NCBI RefSeq assembly: GCF_049348705.1
Contig: NZ_CP186485.1
Span: 1,736,001 to 1,800,000 of the forward strand
DNA from: Paracoxiella cheracis
Lineage (GTDB): Bacteria > Pseudomonadota > Gammaproteobacteria > Coxiellales > Coxiellaceae
DNA length: 64,000 nt
Direction of reading: 5' to 3'
Part shown: positions 37,660 through 47,010 of the stretch, one piece after another
How positions within the stretch are numbered: the stretch's first letter is position 1
How the letters are laid out: every line of letters starts with the position of its first letter
Position numbers and translations under genes: made by a program
The notes under the pieces: model-generated
What the model was told of the DNA's origin: nothing
Seen by the model: only the letters and a program-made list of their open reading frames with translations
The model's database searches: none

Positions 37660-38758
37660 TTATTCTTCCTGTTTGAGACAAGCTTCAATGAACTTGTCAA
37701 TGTCTCCATCTAGGACGGCTTGTGTGTTGCTCGTTTCCACACCGGTACGTAAATCTTTGATGCGCGCAGCATCCAACACATAAGAGCGAATTTGACTGCC
37801 CCAACTAATTTCTGATTTCGATGCTTCTAATTCCGCCTGTTTTTCATTTTTTTTCTGCATTTCTAATTCGTATAATTTAGCACGGAGTTGCTTCATCGCT
37901 TGCGCTTTATTTTTATGTTGCGAACGATCATTTTGACATTGCACCACAATGCCCGATGGCATATGCGTAATTCGTACAGCAGAATCCGTACGGTTAACGT
38001 GCTGACCACCTGCACCGCTGGCACGATAGGTGTCGATGCGCAAATCAGCCGGATTAATTTCGATCTCCACATCGTCGTTAATTTCCGGTGAAACAAACAC
38101 CGAGGCAAATGACGTATGACGACGATTACCCGAATCAAACGGTGATTTTCGCACTAGTCGATGCACACCGGTTTCTGTGCGAAGCCAGCCGAACGCATAT
38201 TCACCTTTGCATTCGATCGTTGCACTTTTAATCCCGGCCACCTCACCCGCTGAGGCTTCCAATAACGTCGTTTGAAAGCCGTGTTGGTCACCCCATCGTA
38301 AATACATGCGTAATAACATTTCAGCCCAGTCTTGCGCTTCGGTGCCACCAGAACCTGCTTGAATATCCAAATAGGCATTATGCGAGTCCATTTCGCCGGA
38401 AAACATGCGCCGAAATTCCATCTCTGAAACATTTTTTTCGATGCGATCAACTTCATTGAGAAGTTCGCTATAAATATCGTTATCTTGGTCTTGTTTGACA
38501 AATTCGAGGAGCTCATAAGCGTCGGCAATGCTTGTCACTAACGACTGATTGCCTTTAACCACACTTTCGAGTGAGACTCGCTCGCGGCTGAGAGATTGAG
38601 CTTTGTCGGGATCTTCCCAAATGCTGGGGTTTTCTAGTTCGCGTTGAACTTCAAGCAAACGCCGATCCTTGACGTCGAGGTCAAAGATACCCCCGTAAAG
38701 CCTCGAGACGGCTTTTCAAGTCATCCAATTTTTCTCTTAATGCATTGATTTCTAACAT
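37660..38758 (-). CDS. prfB: Peptide chain release factor 2 with programmed +1 frameshift
   Basis: The N-terminus starts at ATG 38758 and reads 25 codons to an in-frame TGA (38681-38683) in the context GGGGGTATCTTTGAC, the classic autoregulatory RF2 shift site. A +1 shift at CTT continues into the main frame to 37660. The GGQ motif ([16 protein letters not shown]) hydrolyses peptidyl-tRNA and SPF ([13 protein letters not shown]) recognises UGA/UAA. Low RF2 raises frameshifting and restores synthesis. Full length is about 365 residues. Confidence 0.97.
38676..38700 (-). promoter_or_regulatory. prfB +1 frameshift signal
   Basis: Read on the minus strand, GGGGGT forms an internal Shine-Dalgarno-like sequence placed directly before CTT TGA C. 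This is the arrangement known to drive the RF2 +1 shift. Confidence 0.92.
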
Positions 38759-38859
38759 TTTTTATCCCCACTCTGAAGGGGTCAATCATACCATAATCTG
38801 TCCAGCGATTGGAATCAAAATATCCTATATTGATTAAAAATAGAACAGGAGATACTCTG

Positions 38860-38912
38860 ATGTATAAATTGGTCATGGTGTTAACCGCTGGCTTGCTAGC
38901 GTTATCCATAAT
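38860..38912 (+). pseudogene. Truncated secreted-protein start cut by IS copy 3
   Basis: AGGAG precedes ATG 38860, and 17 codons (MYKLVMVLTAGLLALSI) form the start of a signal peptide. The frame then enters the insertion sequence and stops. The rest of the gene is not on the other side of the element, where an ahpC fragment lies instead. The family cannot be recognised from this little sequence. Confidence 0.55.
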
Positions 38913-40633
38913 TTGGACTTTGGATAAATAAAATCCCTTGCCAGTTAGGACAATAATCAAAAAATGTGAGTTTCTAAATCTTAAGCTGTTTTTTGCAGCA
39001 ATTCGTAGAATTTCTCAGGTGTAAAATTTATTTTATCCAACCATGATTTTACTATCCCAATCAAATCCTCTATTTTTTCAGGGTCTGAGTTTTGCGTCTT
39101 TTCTTCAGTCCTCTGAATCGTTTTAATTTTTGAGTTGCTATTTTTGAAAATAGCAGGATGTCGCGTGCGTTTCCCCTGCGTATCACCTTTGGTTCTGCCT
39201 TGCGGATTACCGCGTGGTTTGCAGAGATTAGCAGGCGTGCCAACGGTATCAAGCACCGTAGAAAAACCCCGTTGCGTTTGTGAAGGGGTCGCAGTTATTG
39301 ATGGTTTTTCGTTATCCACTTGGAAGCTCGGCAAATACCGCTCCCATTTTTTCGGTAAAATCGGGGCAAGATTCCTCGCTAGATAAAGTTGCGTATACGC
39401 TAATGCTGTCATCCGCCACCAATCTTCTTCGTGCTTAACATCCGGTGTTTGGTATCGGTCAAATAACAGTTTGTCTTTACCAAAACGAAAGTAGTGTTCA
39501 ATGTCATAGCGTCTATCGTAATAGTGATACGCTTCTAATGCTGTGATTTCATTACGTCGTTCACCAGCGAGTCCTAACCAGAGTGGATTTTTATATAAAG
39601 ATTTACCGTTAGCATCAACCGCAACCAATTGCACAACAGTAACAGGATGCTCATATCCTTTAAATTGCTTTGAACCACGCAGTAATTGGTCACGCCATAT
39701 TTTAATCTCCAATTGGTAAGTTTTGCCACTGCGGGTTGTAATGGGTTGCTGCACAATCTCATCGGATTCACGGTGAGTCGTGCTGTCGTTTAGTTTCATC
39801 GCATCACCATAGCGTTTTATACTTCCTGAGGTATTATCTTCTATTGATGCGGGCGCGAAAACATTACGGGTACTGTTAAAACGGAAAAGATGTACCCAAT
39901 TGGGATTTTCGCTAACCAGTTTACGGCAAGCTTCTGTACCATATTTTGAATCAGCCACGCTAACCACCAATTTATGAGTAAGCGCTAAGTCTGCAATACA
40001 ACGGTTAATTTGCTGCATCCCAACTACATTGCCTTTTTCATCGCTTTTAACGCGCCTCGTATCCAGTGGAACTAACCAATGCTTTTCTTGAGCTGCACCA
40101 TCATTGGGCAATAGTGATACCGTTGAATATTCATGTCCAATGGTAATCGGTTTGTTACCCGGTGCTGGATTAGGGCTGTAAACCACATGGCGATCTTCAA
40201 CACAGTGTGCACTTTGACGCGACTGTGGTGTCGTATCCGCAATAATGATCACACGGTCATCGCTATGACTCACATGTTCATATTGTATTTTCATCATGCT
40301 ATCCCAACAATTTGCTACCGACAAACCATCGCTAATCGCATCGGTAATACTACTGTATTCACGTTCAAAGTATGGCGATTCACATAATTCTATGGGTGTT
40401 TTGCAGCGATGGCCATGGCTTGAAAGGGCATCGAGTAAATTCATATTGGCATCGCGTCGCGCGGGGAAGATGTTGTAGAGGAATGTACGGAATTGTTTTA
40501 GTTTTTCTGTCGCTAACATCGTTTGTTCCTTATTTTATTTTTTCGAACAAACGTTGTTTACAACGTAAAATTTTTTTTCGGTTTCTATGTCAAGCAATTT
40601 TTAATTATTTTTATAAATTTATCCAAAGTCCAA
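38913..40633 (-). mobile_element. 1721-bp insertion sequence, copy 3
   Basis: Identical ends and length to copies 1 and 2. Its flanks do not match: CATAAT on the left and TATAAA on the right. The left side is a cut signal-peptide gene and the right side is ahpC without its start. The junction is therefore a product of recombination with another copy, or a deletion, and the partner fragments are outside the window. Confidence 0.92.
38981..40519 (-). CDS. Transposase of IS copy 3
   Basis: A 512-residue DDE transposase matching the copy 2 protein (SSITDAIS, QQPITTRSG) except for K in PEKFYEL, where it agrees with copy 1. All catalytic-region motifs are intact, so it is probably active. Confidence 0.9.
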   Translation of the reverse strand: MLATEKLKQFRTFLYNIFPARRDANMNLLDALSSHGHRCKTPIELCESPYFEREYSSITDAISDGLSVANCWDSMMKIQYEHVSHSDDRVIIIADTTPQSRQSAHCVEDRHVVYSPNPAPGNKPITIGHEYSTVSLLPNDGAAQEKHWLVPLDTRRVKSDEKGNVVGMQQINRCIADLALTHKLVVSVADSKYGTEACRKLVSENPNWVHLFRFNSTRNVFAPASIEDNTSGSIKRYGDAMKLNDSTTHRESDEIVQQPITTRSGKTYQLEIKIWRDQLLRGSKQFKGYEHPVTVVQLVAVDANGKSLYKNPLWLGLAGERRNEITALEAYHYYDRRYDIEHYFRFGKDKLLFDRYQTPDVKHEEDWWRMTALAYTQLYLARNLAPILPKKWERYLPSFQVDNEKPSITATPSQTQRGFSTVLDTVGTPANLCKPRGNPQGRTKGDTQGKRTRHPAIFKNSNSKIKTIQRTEEKTQNSDPEKIEDLIGIVKSWLDKINFTPEKFYELLQKTA

Positions 40634-41077
40634 TATAAAGACAAATGGCTAGTCGCATTTTCCTGGCCAAAAGATTTTACCTTCGTCTGCCCCACTGAAA
40701 TTGCTGAATTTGGGCGTCTTAATTCTGATTTTGAAGACCGCAATGCACATGTCGTAGGCTTTAGTGTCGATTCCGAATTTGTCCATCTTGCTTGGCGTCG
40801 TGAAAAACAAGAATTAAACGATTTACCTTTTCCTATGTTATCTGACATCAAACGCGAGCTATCAAACGAACTTGGTATCCTTAACGAAGCCGAAGGTGTT
40901 TCGGAACGCGCAACTTACATTGTCGATCCACAAGGAATCATCCGGTTTGTCATGATCAATGACTTAAATGTCGGCCGTAATCCAAAAGAAGTATTACGCG
41001 TGCTAGATGCATTACAAACTGATGAACTTTGCCCTTGTAACTGGCAACAAGGTGAAAAAACTCTAGAAGTCGCCTAA
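40634..41077 (+). pseudogene. ahpC: Alkyl hydroperoxide reductase subunit C (peroxiredoxin), 5'-truncated
   Basis: Coding begins abruptly at the IS end with YKDKWLVAFSWPKDFTFVCPTEI, which includes the peroxidatic Cys in FVCPTE. The resolving Cys is in LCPCNW near the C-terminus and RATYIVDPQGIIRFV is intact. About 40 N-terminal residues of the usual 187 are missing and no start codon or ribosome site replaces them, except a frame extending into the IS (ATG 40523). Peroxiredoxins reduce H2O2 and organic peroxides. A chimeric protein with an IS-derived N-terminus is possible, but the first beta strands would be wrong. Confidence 0.87.
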
Positions 41078-41148
41078 CTATGTGCCCCGTGGATGCCAAG
41101 CGCTATTCATGGGGCAATTTACTGTCTTTTTAAAATTAGGAAAAACAC

Positions 41149-41670
41149 ATGCTACAAGAATATAAAAATCAAATTCCAGATTATGCCAAGGATTTAAAAT
41201 TAAATGTCAGCAACATAATCAGTGAATCACCCATGACACAACTAAATGCTGCACAGATAGCCGGAATTGCACTCGCATCTGCTTATGCAACGAAAGATGC
41301 TCATTTAATTCGTGTCTTTAAAAGCGATGAAGCTTTAGATGATGCTAACGTGCAAGCCGCAAAATCAGCAGCCAGCATCATGGCCATGAATAATGTGTAT
41401 TATCGATTTCTACATTTAGTTCATGATACTGAATATCAACAAATGCCAGCAAACTTGCGCATGAATGTAATCAGCAATCCCGGCATTTCAAAAACAGATT
41501 TTGAGTTGTATGCATTAGCCGTGTCTGCAATTAATGGCTGCGGACTTTGCATGGATTCGCATGCAAAAGTGCTGAATAAAGCGGGAGTCAGCAAAGCAGA
41601 TATTCAACACGCTATTCGCATTGCAGCAGTGGTGAACGGCCTCGCCCAAGTTTCAAAAATTGAAGAGTAA
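41149..41670 (+). CDS. ahpD: Alkylhydroperoxidase AhpD
   Basis: 173 residues, all helical, with the CxxC-His redox centre in GCGLCMDSHAKVL near residues 130-138. AhpD reduces AhpC using lipoyl/E2 electrons in mycobacteria; the pdh lipoyl system encoded at 8.8 kb is a candidate donor, by inference. It follows the truncated ahpC by 71 bp in the same operon, so its promoter may have been changed by the IS. Confidence 0.9.
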   Translation: MLQEYKNQIPDYAKDLKLNVSNIISESPMTQLNAAQIAGIALASAYATKDAHLIRVFKSDEALDDANVQAAKSAASIMAMNNVYYRFLHLVHDTEYQQMPANLRMNVISNPGISKTDFELYALAVSAINGCGLCMDSHAKVLNKAGVSKADIQHAIRIAAVVNGLAQVSKIEE

Positions 41671-41682
41671 GGTCAATGACAA

Positions 41683-41722
41683 CCCTCGGGTATGTTACTC
41701 ACAAGATCCCGGGGTTTTTTTT
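41683..41722 (+). terminator. Rho-independent terminator after ahpD
   Basis: CCTCGGG pairs with CCCGGGG (one mismatch) and is followed by eight T, 13 bases past the ahpD stop. Confidence 0.7.
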
Positions 41723-41729
41723 GCAAAGC

Positions 41730-42137
41730 CTAAACTGCACTCCAAAAAAAACGTTTACCCCCTACTTCGCTTTTGCAACTCGGTTTATTCGTTTGCCCCA
41801 ACCAGTCGTAAACAGAAAACAATCGCACTGTAATTGCATCATAGCGCGCAGTTGAATCAACTTGATAACGCTTTTGAGCACACGGATCGATAGAGAGCAA
41901 TTTTTCTTGATAACTGATCGTGGCTTGCGATCATGGTAATCTTATAGACTCACCTCGAATTGCGGCTTCTCCTGCTTTTAACCCAGACTCGGCCGCCTGG
42001 AATACGATTGACTCAGTCTTGTAATTCGATGCTAATTTATTTTCAATGACAGCACTTTCAATACTGGTCAAGACCAATCCGGTTAAAACAAACACAAACA
42101 ACAATGTGACGATTAAAACCATACCATCTTGCTTCAA
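41730..42137 (-). pseudogene. pilX: PilX-like minor pilin interrupted by an in-frame TGA
   Basis: The start MKQDGMVLIVTLLFVFVLTGLVL is the PilX type hydrophobic segment, followed by NKLASNYKTESIVFQAAESGLKAGEAAI, the family motif. After 68 residues TGA 41931-41933 stops the frame. The same frame continues for 66 codons with no other stop (SQATISYQEKLL to FFWSAV), with two cysteines (DPCAQKRY, PSCKSE) as expected of a pilin. A point mutation (CGA or TGG to TGA) would explain it. PilX promotes pilus-mediated aggregation. Start overlaps the pilW end by 4 bp. Confidence 0.78.
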
Positions 42138-42751
42138 AACACTTGCCCTCGCTCACGCAAAGAAACATAGAGATGTAACACCTTGATGGTGTCTAGATAG
42201 CTCAGTGACACTGTTATCGACAGGCTACCGACATCACTCCAATTGTCCACAGCACTTGCCGATACATACCTGCTCACATCGCGATGATTCTGAGACAGCA
42301 TGCCATACTGAATTTTCATGCTGGAAATTCCTGAAACTAATTCTTCACGTTCACCGACAGTTGGCTTTCGATATAAAGCTAAGATATCACGCCCTTGAAA
42401 ATCTTTTCGATGCGTATCACCAACGAAATAATGCATCTGAATAAACTGATTCTTATTTTTATAATACAGGCACTCACCCAATGTCATCGAACCATCATCA
42501 CCTAAAATAGCATGCTTTTGATCCACCAATTCACCATCATTTTTACAGGCAGCGTTGCCTGCCGCATGAATTGTTCGCTGCAATAAATTGCTCACAAACC
42601 GCACCCTATCTTGCAAATCGACTAATCCATTTTGTGTCCGATAACTTGATTTTGTATTTAAATAAACTGTCATTAAGCCCGCTAGTAATAATGATCCCAA
42701 AAACAAGGCTACAATTATTTCAATCAATGTATAACCGTGATACGACTTCAT
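42134..42751 (-). CDS. pilW: PilW-like minor type IV pilin
   Basis: 205 residues from ATG 42751. MKSYHGYTLIEIIVALFLGSLL has the prepilin site after Gly and the Glu at mature position 5; the rest matches PilW (YRTQNGLVDLQDRVRFVSNLLQRTIHAAG). A longer frame to 42880 overlaps pilV entirely and is not needed. Minor pilins prime assembly of the pilus. Order pilV-pilW-pilX is canonical, but pilY1 and pilE are not here. Confidence 0.88.
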   Translation of the reverse strand: MKSYHGYTLIEIIVALFLGSLLLAGLMTVYLNTKSSYRTQNGLVDLQDRVRFVSNLLQRTIHAAGNAACKNDGELVDQKHAILGDDGSMTLGECLYYKNKNQFIQMHYFVGDTHRKDFQGRDILALYRKPTVGEREELVSGISSMKIQYGMLSQNHRDVSRYVSASAVDNWSDVGSLSITVSLSYLDTIKVLHLYVSLRERGQVF

Positions 42752-43101
42752 ATCGTGGCACTCAAACTTAGATACTGCGATTTTCGTTCCTGCCAATGCA
42801 GAGATACAATGCAAACGTGATGAGCACACTGATAATTGCCATTTCCACTTGGCAATAAAAGTCGATTTTGCGTATTCCAAAGATTTAATTCTCGCGCTCG
42901 AAATGATTCACTCTGGTTGGCACGCAATCGATCCAACATATTGTCCAATTGAGTGACAGCAATGCTTTGCAGATAGGCATGATAAAGATGCTGCGAATTC
43001 AGTGTTTCTAACGCAACAACACTAAATAACACCGACGACAAAACCGCCCAAGCAATCAACACTTCGATTAATGTAAAACCACGTGAATATAAACAATCCA
43101 T
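42748..43101 (-). CDS. pilV: PilV-like minor type IV pilin
   Basis: 117 residues with the prepilin start MDCLYSRGFTLIEVLIAWAVL and the PilV helix QSIAVTQLDNMLDRLRANQSE. The protein is short compared with usual PilV (150-200 residues), but the stop overlaps the pilW start (ATGA), so translational coupling looks intact. First gene of the pilVWX set. A FimT gene that would normally accompany it is broken at 17.6/27.3 kb. Confidence 0.85.
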   Translation of the reverse strand: MDCLYSRGFTLIEVLIAWAVLSSVLFSVVALETLNSQHLYHAYLQSIAVTQLDNMLDRLRANQSESFRARELNLWNTQNRLLLPSGNGNYQCAHHVCIVSLHWQERKSQYLSLSATI

Positions 43102-43148
43102 TCACATAGGGTATTGGAATTTTATTAATAAAAAAATACCGTAGCGCG

Positions 43149-43898
43149 CTACTTATTTAACTTCTCTTCTAATGCTTGCATTATGTTGATCGGCAACGGA
43201 AACACGATCGTCGATGTTCGATCGCCCGCAAGATCCATTAACGTTTGCAAATAACGCAACTGTATCGATTGCGGCTGCTGCGCCAAAATGACGGCAGCTT
43301 CTTTCAACTTTTGTGCAGCCTGAAATTCACCTTCTGCATTAATGATTTTTGCTCGCCGCTCACGCTCTGCTTCTGCTTGTCGTGCAATCGCGCGAACCAT
43401 GCTTTCATCTAAATCGACGTGTTTAATTTCGACGATCGATACTTTAATGCCCCAAGCATCTGTCTCTGTATCCAATATTTTTTGAATATCCTGATTCAAC
43501 TTATCGCGTTCAGAGAGCATCTCATCTAACTCATGTTGCCCCAACACCGATCGCAACGTCGTCTGTGCCAATTGACTCGTTGCTTCAAAATAATCTTCAA
43601 CCTGAACAATGGCACGCTCTGGATCGATAACGCGAAAATACACAACCGCATTCACACGCACAGACACATTATCTCGCGAAATGACATCTTGCGTTGGCAC
43701 ATCCATAACTATCGTGCGCAGTTGAACGCGAATTAAACGCTGAATGATAGGCACAACAATAATTAAACCTGGTCCTTTCACTTTCCAAAAACGACCTAGC
43801 GTTAGAATAACACCACGCTCCCACTCTTTAAGAATATTGATTGCGGAAAATATTAAAATAAGTATTAAAACTGCAATAACGACTAAAGCAATAACCAT
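43149..43898 (-). CDS. Slipin (SPFH/stomatin-like) membrane protein
   Basis: 249 residues: an N-terminal membrane anchor ([20 protein letters not shown]) followed by an SPFH domain with [30 protein letters not shown] and the coiled-coil motif [22 protein letters not shown]. It lies 15 bp after an NfeD-family gene, and slipins occur with NfeD in a conserved operon, probably as a scaffold and protease pair at the membrane. Confidence 0.9.
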   Translation of the reverse strand: MVIALVVIAVLILILIFSAINILKEWERGVILTLGRFWKVKGPGLIIVVPIIQRLIRVQLRTIVMDVPTQDVISRDNVSVRVNAVVYFRVIDPERAIVQVEDYFEATSQLAQTTLRSVLGQHELDEMLSERDKLNQDIQKILDTETDAWGIKVSIVEIKHVDLDESMVRAIARQAEAERERRAKIINAEGEFQAAQKLKEAAVILAQQPQSIQLRYLQTLMDLAGDRTSTIVFPLPINIMQALEEKLNK

Positions 43899-43913
43899 TA
43901 TAAATCTCCTTCA

Positions 43914-45299
43914 TTATCCGTTTTGTTTTGTGCTCACGGGTTCGACGACTAAACTCAAACCCTCCACACTTTTCACAACCACTTCTTGGCCTTCTTTCAA
44001 TGAAACATGACTGCGACATTGCCAACGTTCACCTTCGATACGAACCCATATTCTTTCATCACTAATGAGAATTTTACCGCGCTGCCCCACCACAGCTTCG
44101 CGCCCACTAACGACAGGGCGACGCCTTGAACGCAGCGCCATGCTCAAGACTAATAGAAAAAATACAACGGTTACAATGGCAATAATGATGATAAGATACA
44201 TCGGAATAACATAACCAATCATTTCTGTTTTTAATAGCATAATTGAGCCAATCACAAAACTTATCACACCACCAATACCAAGCGCACCGAAACTTGGCAC
44301 GAAAGCTTCGGCAACAATGAAAGCAATCCCCAATATAATTAACCCCAAACCCACGTAATTAATGGGTAATAGTGCAAACGAATAGAGCCCTAATAAAAGT
44401 GCTATAGCACCCACCACACCCGGCACAACGAAACCTGGGTTCATAAATTCAAAGAAAATACCGTAAAAACCAATCATCAATAAAATATAAGCCACACTCG
44501 GGTCTGTAATAACTGCTAAAAATTTTGTGCGCCAATCGGGTTGAATTTGTTGTACTGCCACACCTTCCGTTTGCACTACGCTTGATTTTCCTTGTATATC
44601 CACCTTCATACCGTTTGCTTTTTTTAATAAATCCGGTATATCGATCGCTATAAAATTAATCACGTTCAACTTTAAAGCTTCTTTTGCCGATAAACTCTCA
44701 GCCTCAACCACCGCTTTTTCTGCCCATTTCACATTTCGACCCCGCAATTGTGCGAGGCTGCGAATATAGGCTCTCGCATCATTAAGCGCTTTCTTTTCAC
44801 TCGCCGATGGTTTTTTGGATGCTTGTTTTTCTTTGTCTTTATCATCGGATTTTCCGCCTGGCGTACCAATTGCTACCGGCGTTGCCGCGCCGAGATTAGT
44901 CCCAGGCGCCATTGCTGCCACATGGCTTGCATACAAAATATAAGTCCCAGCACTTGCAGCACGCGCACCACTCGGTGCCACATACGAAATGACTGGCACG
45001 GGTGAGGATAAAATATCTTTGATGATATAGCGCATGGACTTACTGAGACCACCGGGCGTGTCGATACGCAGAATAATAGCGCTAGCGTTTAAGTCCGCAG
45101 CTTTTTTAATACCGCGACTAATAAAATCTTGTGTCGCAGGACCAATGCCACCTTTGATGTCGAGTAAAATAGCAGTTTTAGAGTTTGTAGCCGTAGCATT
45201 ATTTTGAGCGAACACCCAATGCGCGATACTCCATAATCCCGTTAAGAAGATCAGGCTAAAGAATATTTTGATGAAGTAGCGCTGGCGGCGAGCCACCAT
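43914..45299 (-). CDS. NfeD-family membrane serine protease (long form)
   Basis: 461 residues. A signal anchor is followed by a ClpP-like protease domain: IDTPGGLSKSMRYII, the nucleophile in SAGTYILYASH and GGIGPATQDF. Four or five membrane helices follow (about residues 265-390), then an OB-fold NfeD domain (GQRGKILISDERIWVRIEGERW). Such proteases cleave the hydrophobic C-terminus of partner slipins. Loop charged region SDDKDKEKQASKKPSASEKK is longer than usual. Operon with the slipin gene downstream. Confidence 0.9.
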   Translation of the reverse strand: MVARRQRYFIKIFFSLIFLTGLWSIAHWVFAQNNATATNSKTAILLDIKGGIGPATQDFISRGIKKAADLNASAIILRIDTPGGLSKSMRYIIKDILSSPVPVISYVAPSGARAASAGTYILYASHVAAMAPGTNLGAATPVAIGTPGGKSDDKDKEKQASKKPSASEKKALNDARAYIRSLAQLRGRNVKWAEKAVVEAESLSAKEALKLNVINFIAIDIPDLLKKANGMKVDIQGKSSVVQTEGVAVQQIQPDWRTKFLAVITDPSVAYILLMIGFYGIFFEFMNPGFVVPGVVGAIALLLGLYSFALLPINYVGLGLIILGIAFIVAEAFVPSFGALGIGGVISFVIGSIMLLKTEMIGYVIPMYLIIIIAIVTVVFFLLVLSMALRSRRRPVVSGREAVVGQRGKILISDERIWVRIEGERWQCRSHVSLKEGQEVVVKSVEGLSLVVEPVSTKQNG

Positions 45300-45423
45300 T
45301 GGATTTCCTCCCAGTTTTGCTAAACGCTATTATGACACTCTCAGGTCACTAGCACAAAGGATGCTAGTCGTTCCAAGCAACCACGTGCCCTCCGGGTGCG
45401 GAGCGTCATCACTATTAAATAGC

Positions 45424-45551
45424 ATTTCAATTGCGGCAAAGAGAAAGAGTCCGTGTTTTAGGGCGTTAGTGCCAGGAGAGCACTAAGCAGCTAGGGATAG
45501 CGCTTCCCGAAAAACACGGACTCTTTCTCGTACTGGCAGGCAATTGAAATT
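45424..45551 (-). repeat. Dispersed hairpin repeat, copy upstream of the nfeD gene
   Basis: GAGAAAGAGTCCGTGTTTT (45441) pairs with AAAACACGGACTCTTTCTC (ends 45529). These arms are unrelated in sequence to those at 23434 or 59984, although the apical core and the outer ATTTCAATT/AATTGAAATT are shared in reverse orientation. The inner stem reads TTAGTGC/GCACTAA where other copies have TAAGTAC/GTACTTA, a paired change. Gap 45300-45669 otherwise holds a GGGATGAC palindrome (about 45571-45600) and the upstream region of the diguanylate-cyclase gene. Confidence 0.75.
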
Positions 45552-45669
45552 CAAGACTACGCAGGCAGCCCCATGAGATTCCTCTCGCATTCGGGATGAC
45601 ATAAGTGATAGCACCAGAGAGCATGCAGTCACAAAAAATGTTATACTAATCTTGTTGTTACACCAAGGA

Positions 45670-46672
45670 ATGGTCTTGAAAAAACTTCGCTTACTCAGCT
45701 CTAAAATTACACTGTTTTCAACGTTGATCATATTCGTTACCATGGCGATCATCACCAGCATCACCTATGTCACCATGAGATCATTCTTCATAAAAGAATC
45801 AATCCAAAACCTGCAAAATGAAACGGAACTCATTTCTAACGACATTGAGAACTCTCTTATTAAATTAGAAAACGATCTTGCAGTGCTATCAAAAACACCA
45901 CCCATCGACGGGATTGTTCGTAGTGACGAAAACAACGGCCAAGATCCTCTCGAAAACTCCAACATCACGATTTGGAAAGATCGACTCGCCGTCATATTTG
46001 CTTCGATATTAAAAGTGAATCCAGAATATACAAAAATTCGCTATATTGGTGTTAAAGATAATGGTAAAGAACTAGTGCGCGTTGATCAATCTCGTGGTGA
46101 CACCTTCAGAACCGACGACTCAGCATTACAATCTAGAAGCGATGATTCTTATTACCAACAAGGGATAAAATTGTCTCAAGGCAGCATACGTTTCTCTCCT
46201 ATCACATATAATGTAGAAAAAGGAAAAATAACAGTTCCATTAACACTTACTCTCAGAGTCATGATGCCCATTTACACAAAAAAACAAAAAATATTTGGCC
46301 TATTAATAATAAACGTAAACATTCAAAATTATTTACAAAATGTATTAAATCGTACAGATAAAGATTACGATGTAATTTTATATGATAAATTCAATGATTT
46401 TTTTATATATAATTATAAAAACCAAACGTTAGCATTTTATCAAGCTAACGAAAAAATCCCAGAGGGAATCTTTGGAAATCCAAGCATCAAGACCACAAGT
46501 AAAATCATTTCCTATTTAAAGAGCTATAAAAATTCTTTCATCGTCACAAAAAAAATACATTCGAGCTTAACAAAAAATAGTGAAGTACTCACAATGTTAA
46601 TCGCCACGCCCAAGAGTCGAGTACTGGGAACCTATCATTCACTGCTTAATAACTTATTATTAGCTATCATTG
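45670..46672 (+). pseudogene. Membrane diguanylate-cyclase-like protein, N-terminal part (split by IS3-family element)
   Basis: An N-terminal membrane helix (ITLFSTLIIFVTMAIITSIT), then a periplasmic sensor of about 260 residues that looks like a double-CACHE domain (ELVRVDQSRGD, IRFSPITYN, VPLTLTLRVMMPIYT, FGLLIINVN). The second helix is broken at LLLAII by the element at 46673. The start is uncertain: ATG 45670 or TTG 45676, the latter better spaced from AAGGA. Joined to 47874-48577 the frame is intact: 569 codons including stop. Confidence 0.85.
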
Positions 46673-46746
46673 TGACCTTTCCCCCAAACTTAACACCATG
46701 ACATGGATGAGATTTCCAATTATTCTACGACCGAGGAGATCTCAAC

Positions 46747-47010
46747 ATGAAAAAACGTTATACAGAAGAACAAATCATTAAAGCGATCAAAGAGCATGAA
46801 AGTGGCGCTAAGGTGGAAGACCTGTGCCGTCGCTTAGGCATATCTGGCGGTACTTTTTACAATTGGCGTAGCAAGTATGCTGGCCTAGAGGTTAACGAAG
46901 CTAAGCGCCTGCGAGAGCTGGAGTCCGAGAACAATAAGTTAAAAAAGCTGCTGGCTGAAAAGATGTTAGAAAATGAAGCGCTCAAGGATGTTGTTTCAAA
47001 AAAGTGGTAA
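46747..47010 (+). CDS. IS3-family transposase OrfA
   Basis: 87 residues with an N-terminal helix-turn-helix (YTEEQIIKAIKEHESGAKVEDLCRRLGISGGTFYNWR pattern) and a leucine zipper (LRELESENNKLKKLLAEKML). It overlaps orfB by 7 bp; TTTCAAAAAAGTGG near the end is a slippery run suited to the -1 shift that makes the OrfAB transposase. Confidence 0.93.
   Translation: MKKRYTEEQIIKAIKEHESGAKVEDLCRRLGISGGTFYNWRSKYAGLEVNEAKRLRELESENNKLKKLLAEKMLENEALKDVVSKKW

Noticed and set aside
45424..45551. Interpretation of the dispersed hairpins as rho-independent terminators
   Set aside because: No T run follows the stems, the arms are much longer than in terminators, and several copies lie between divergent or same-strand genes.
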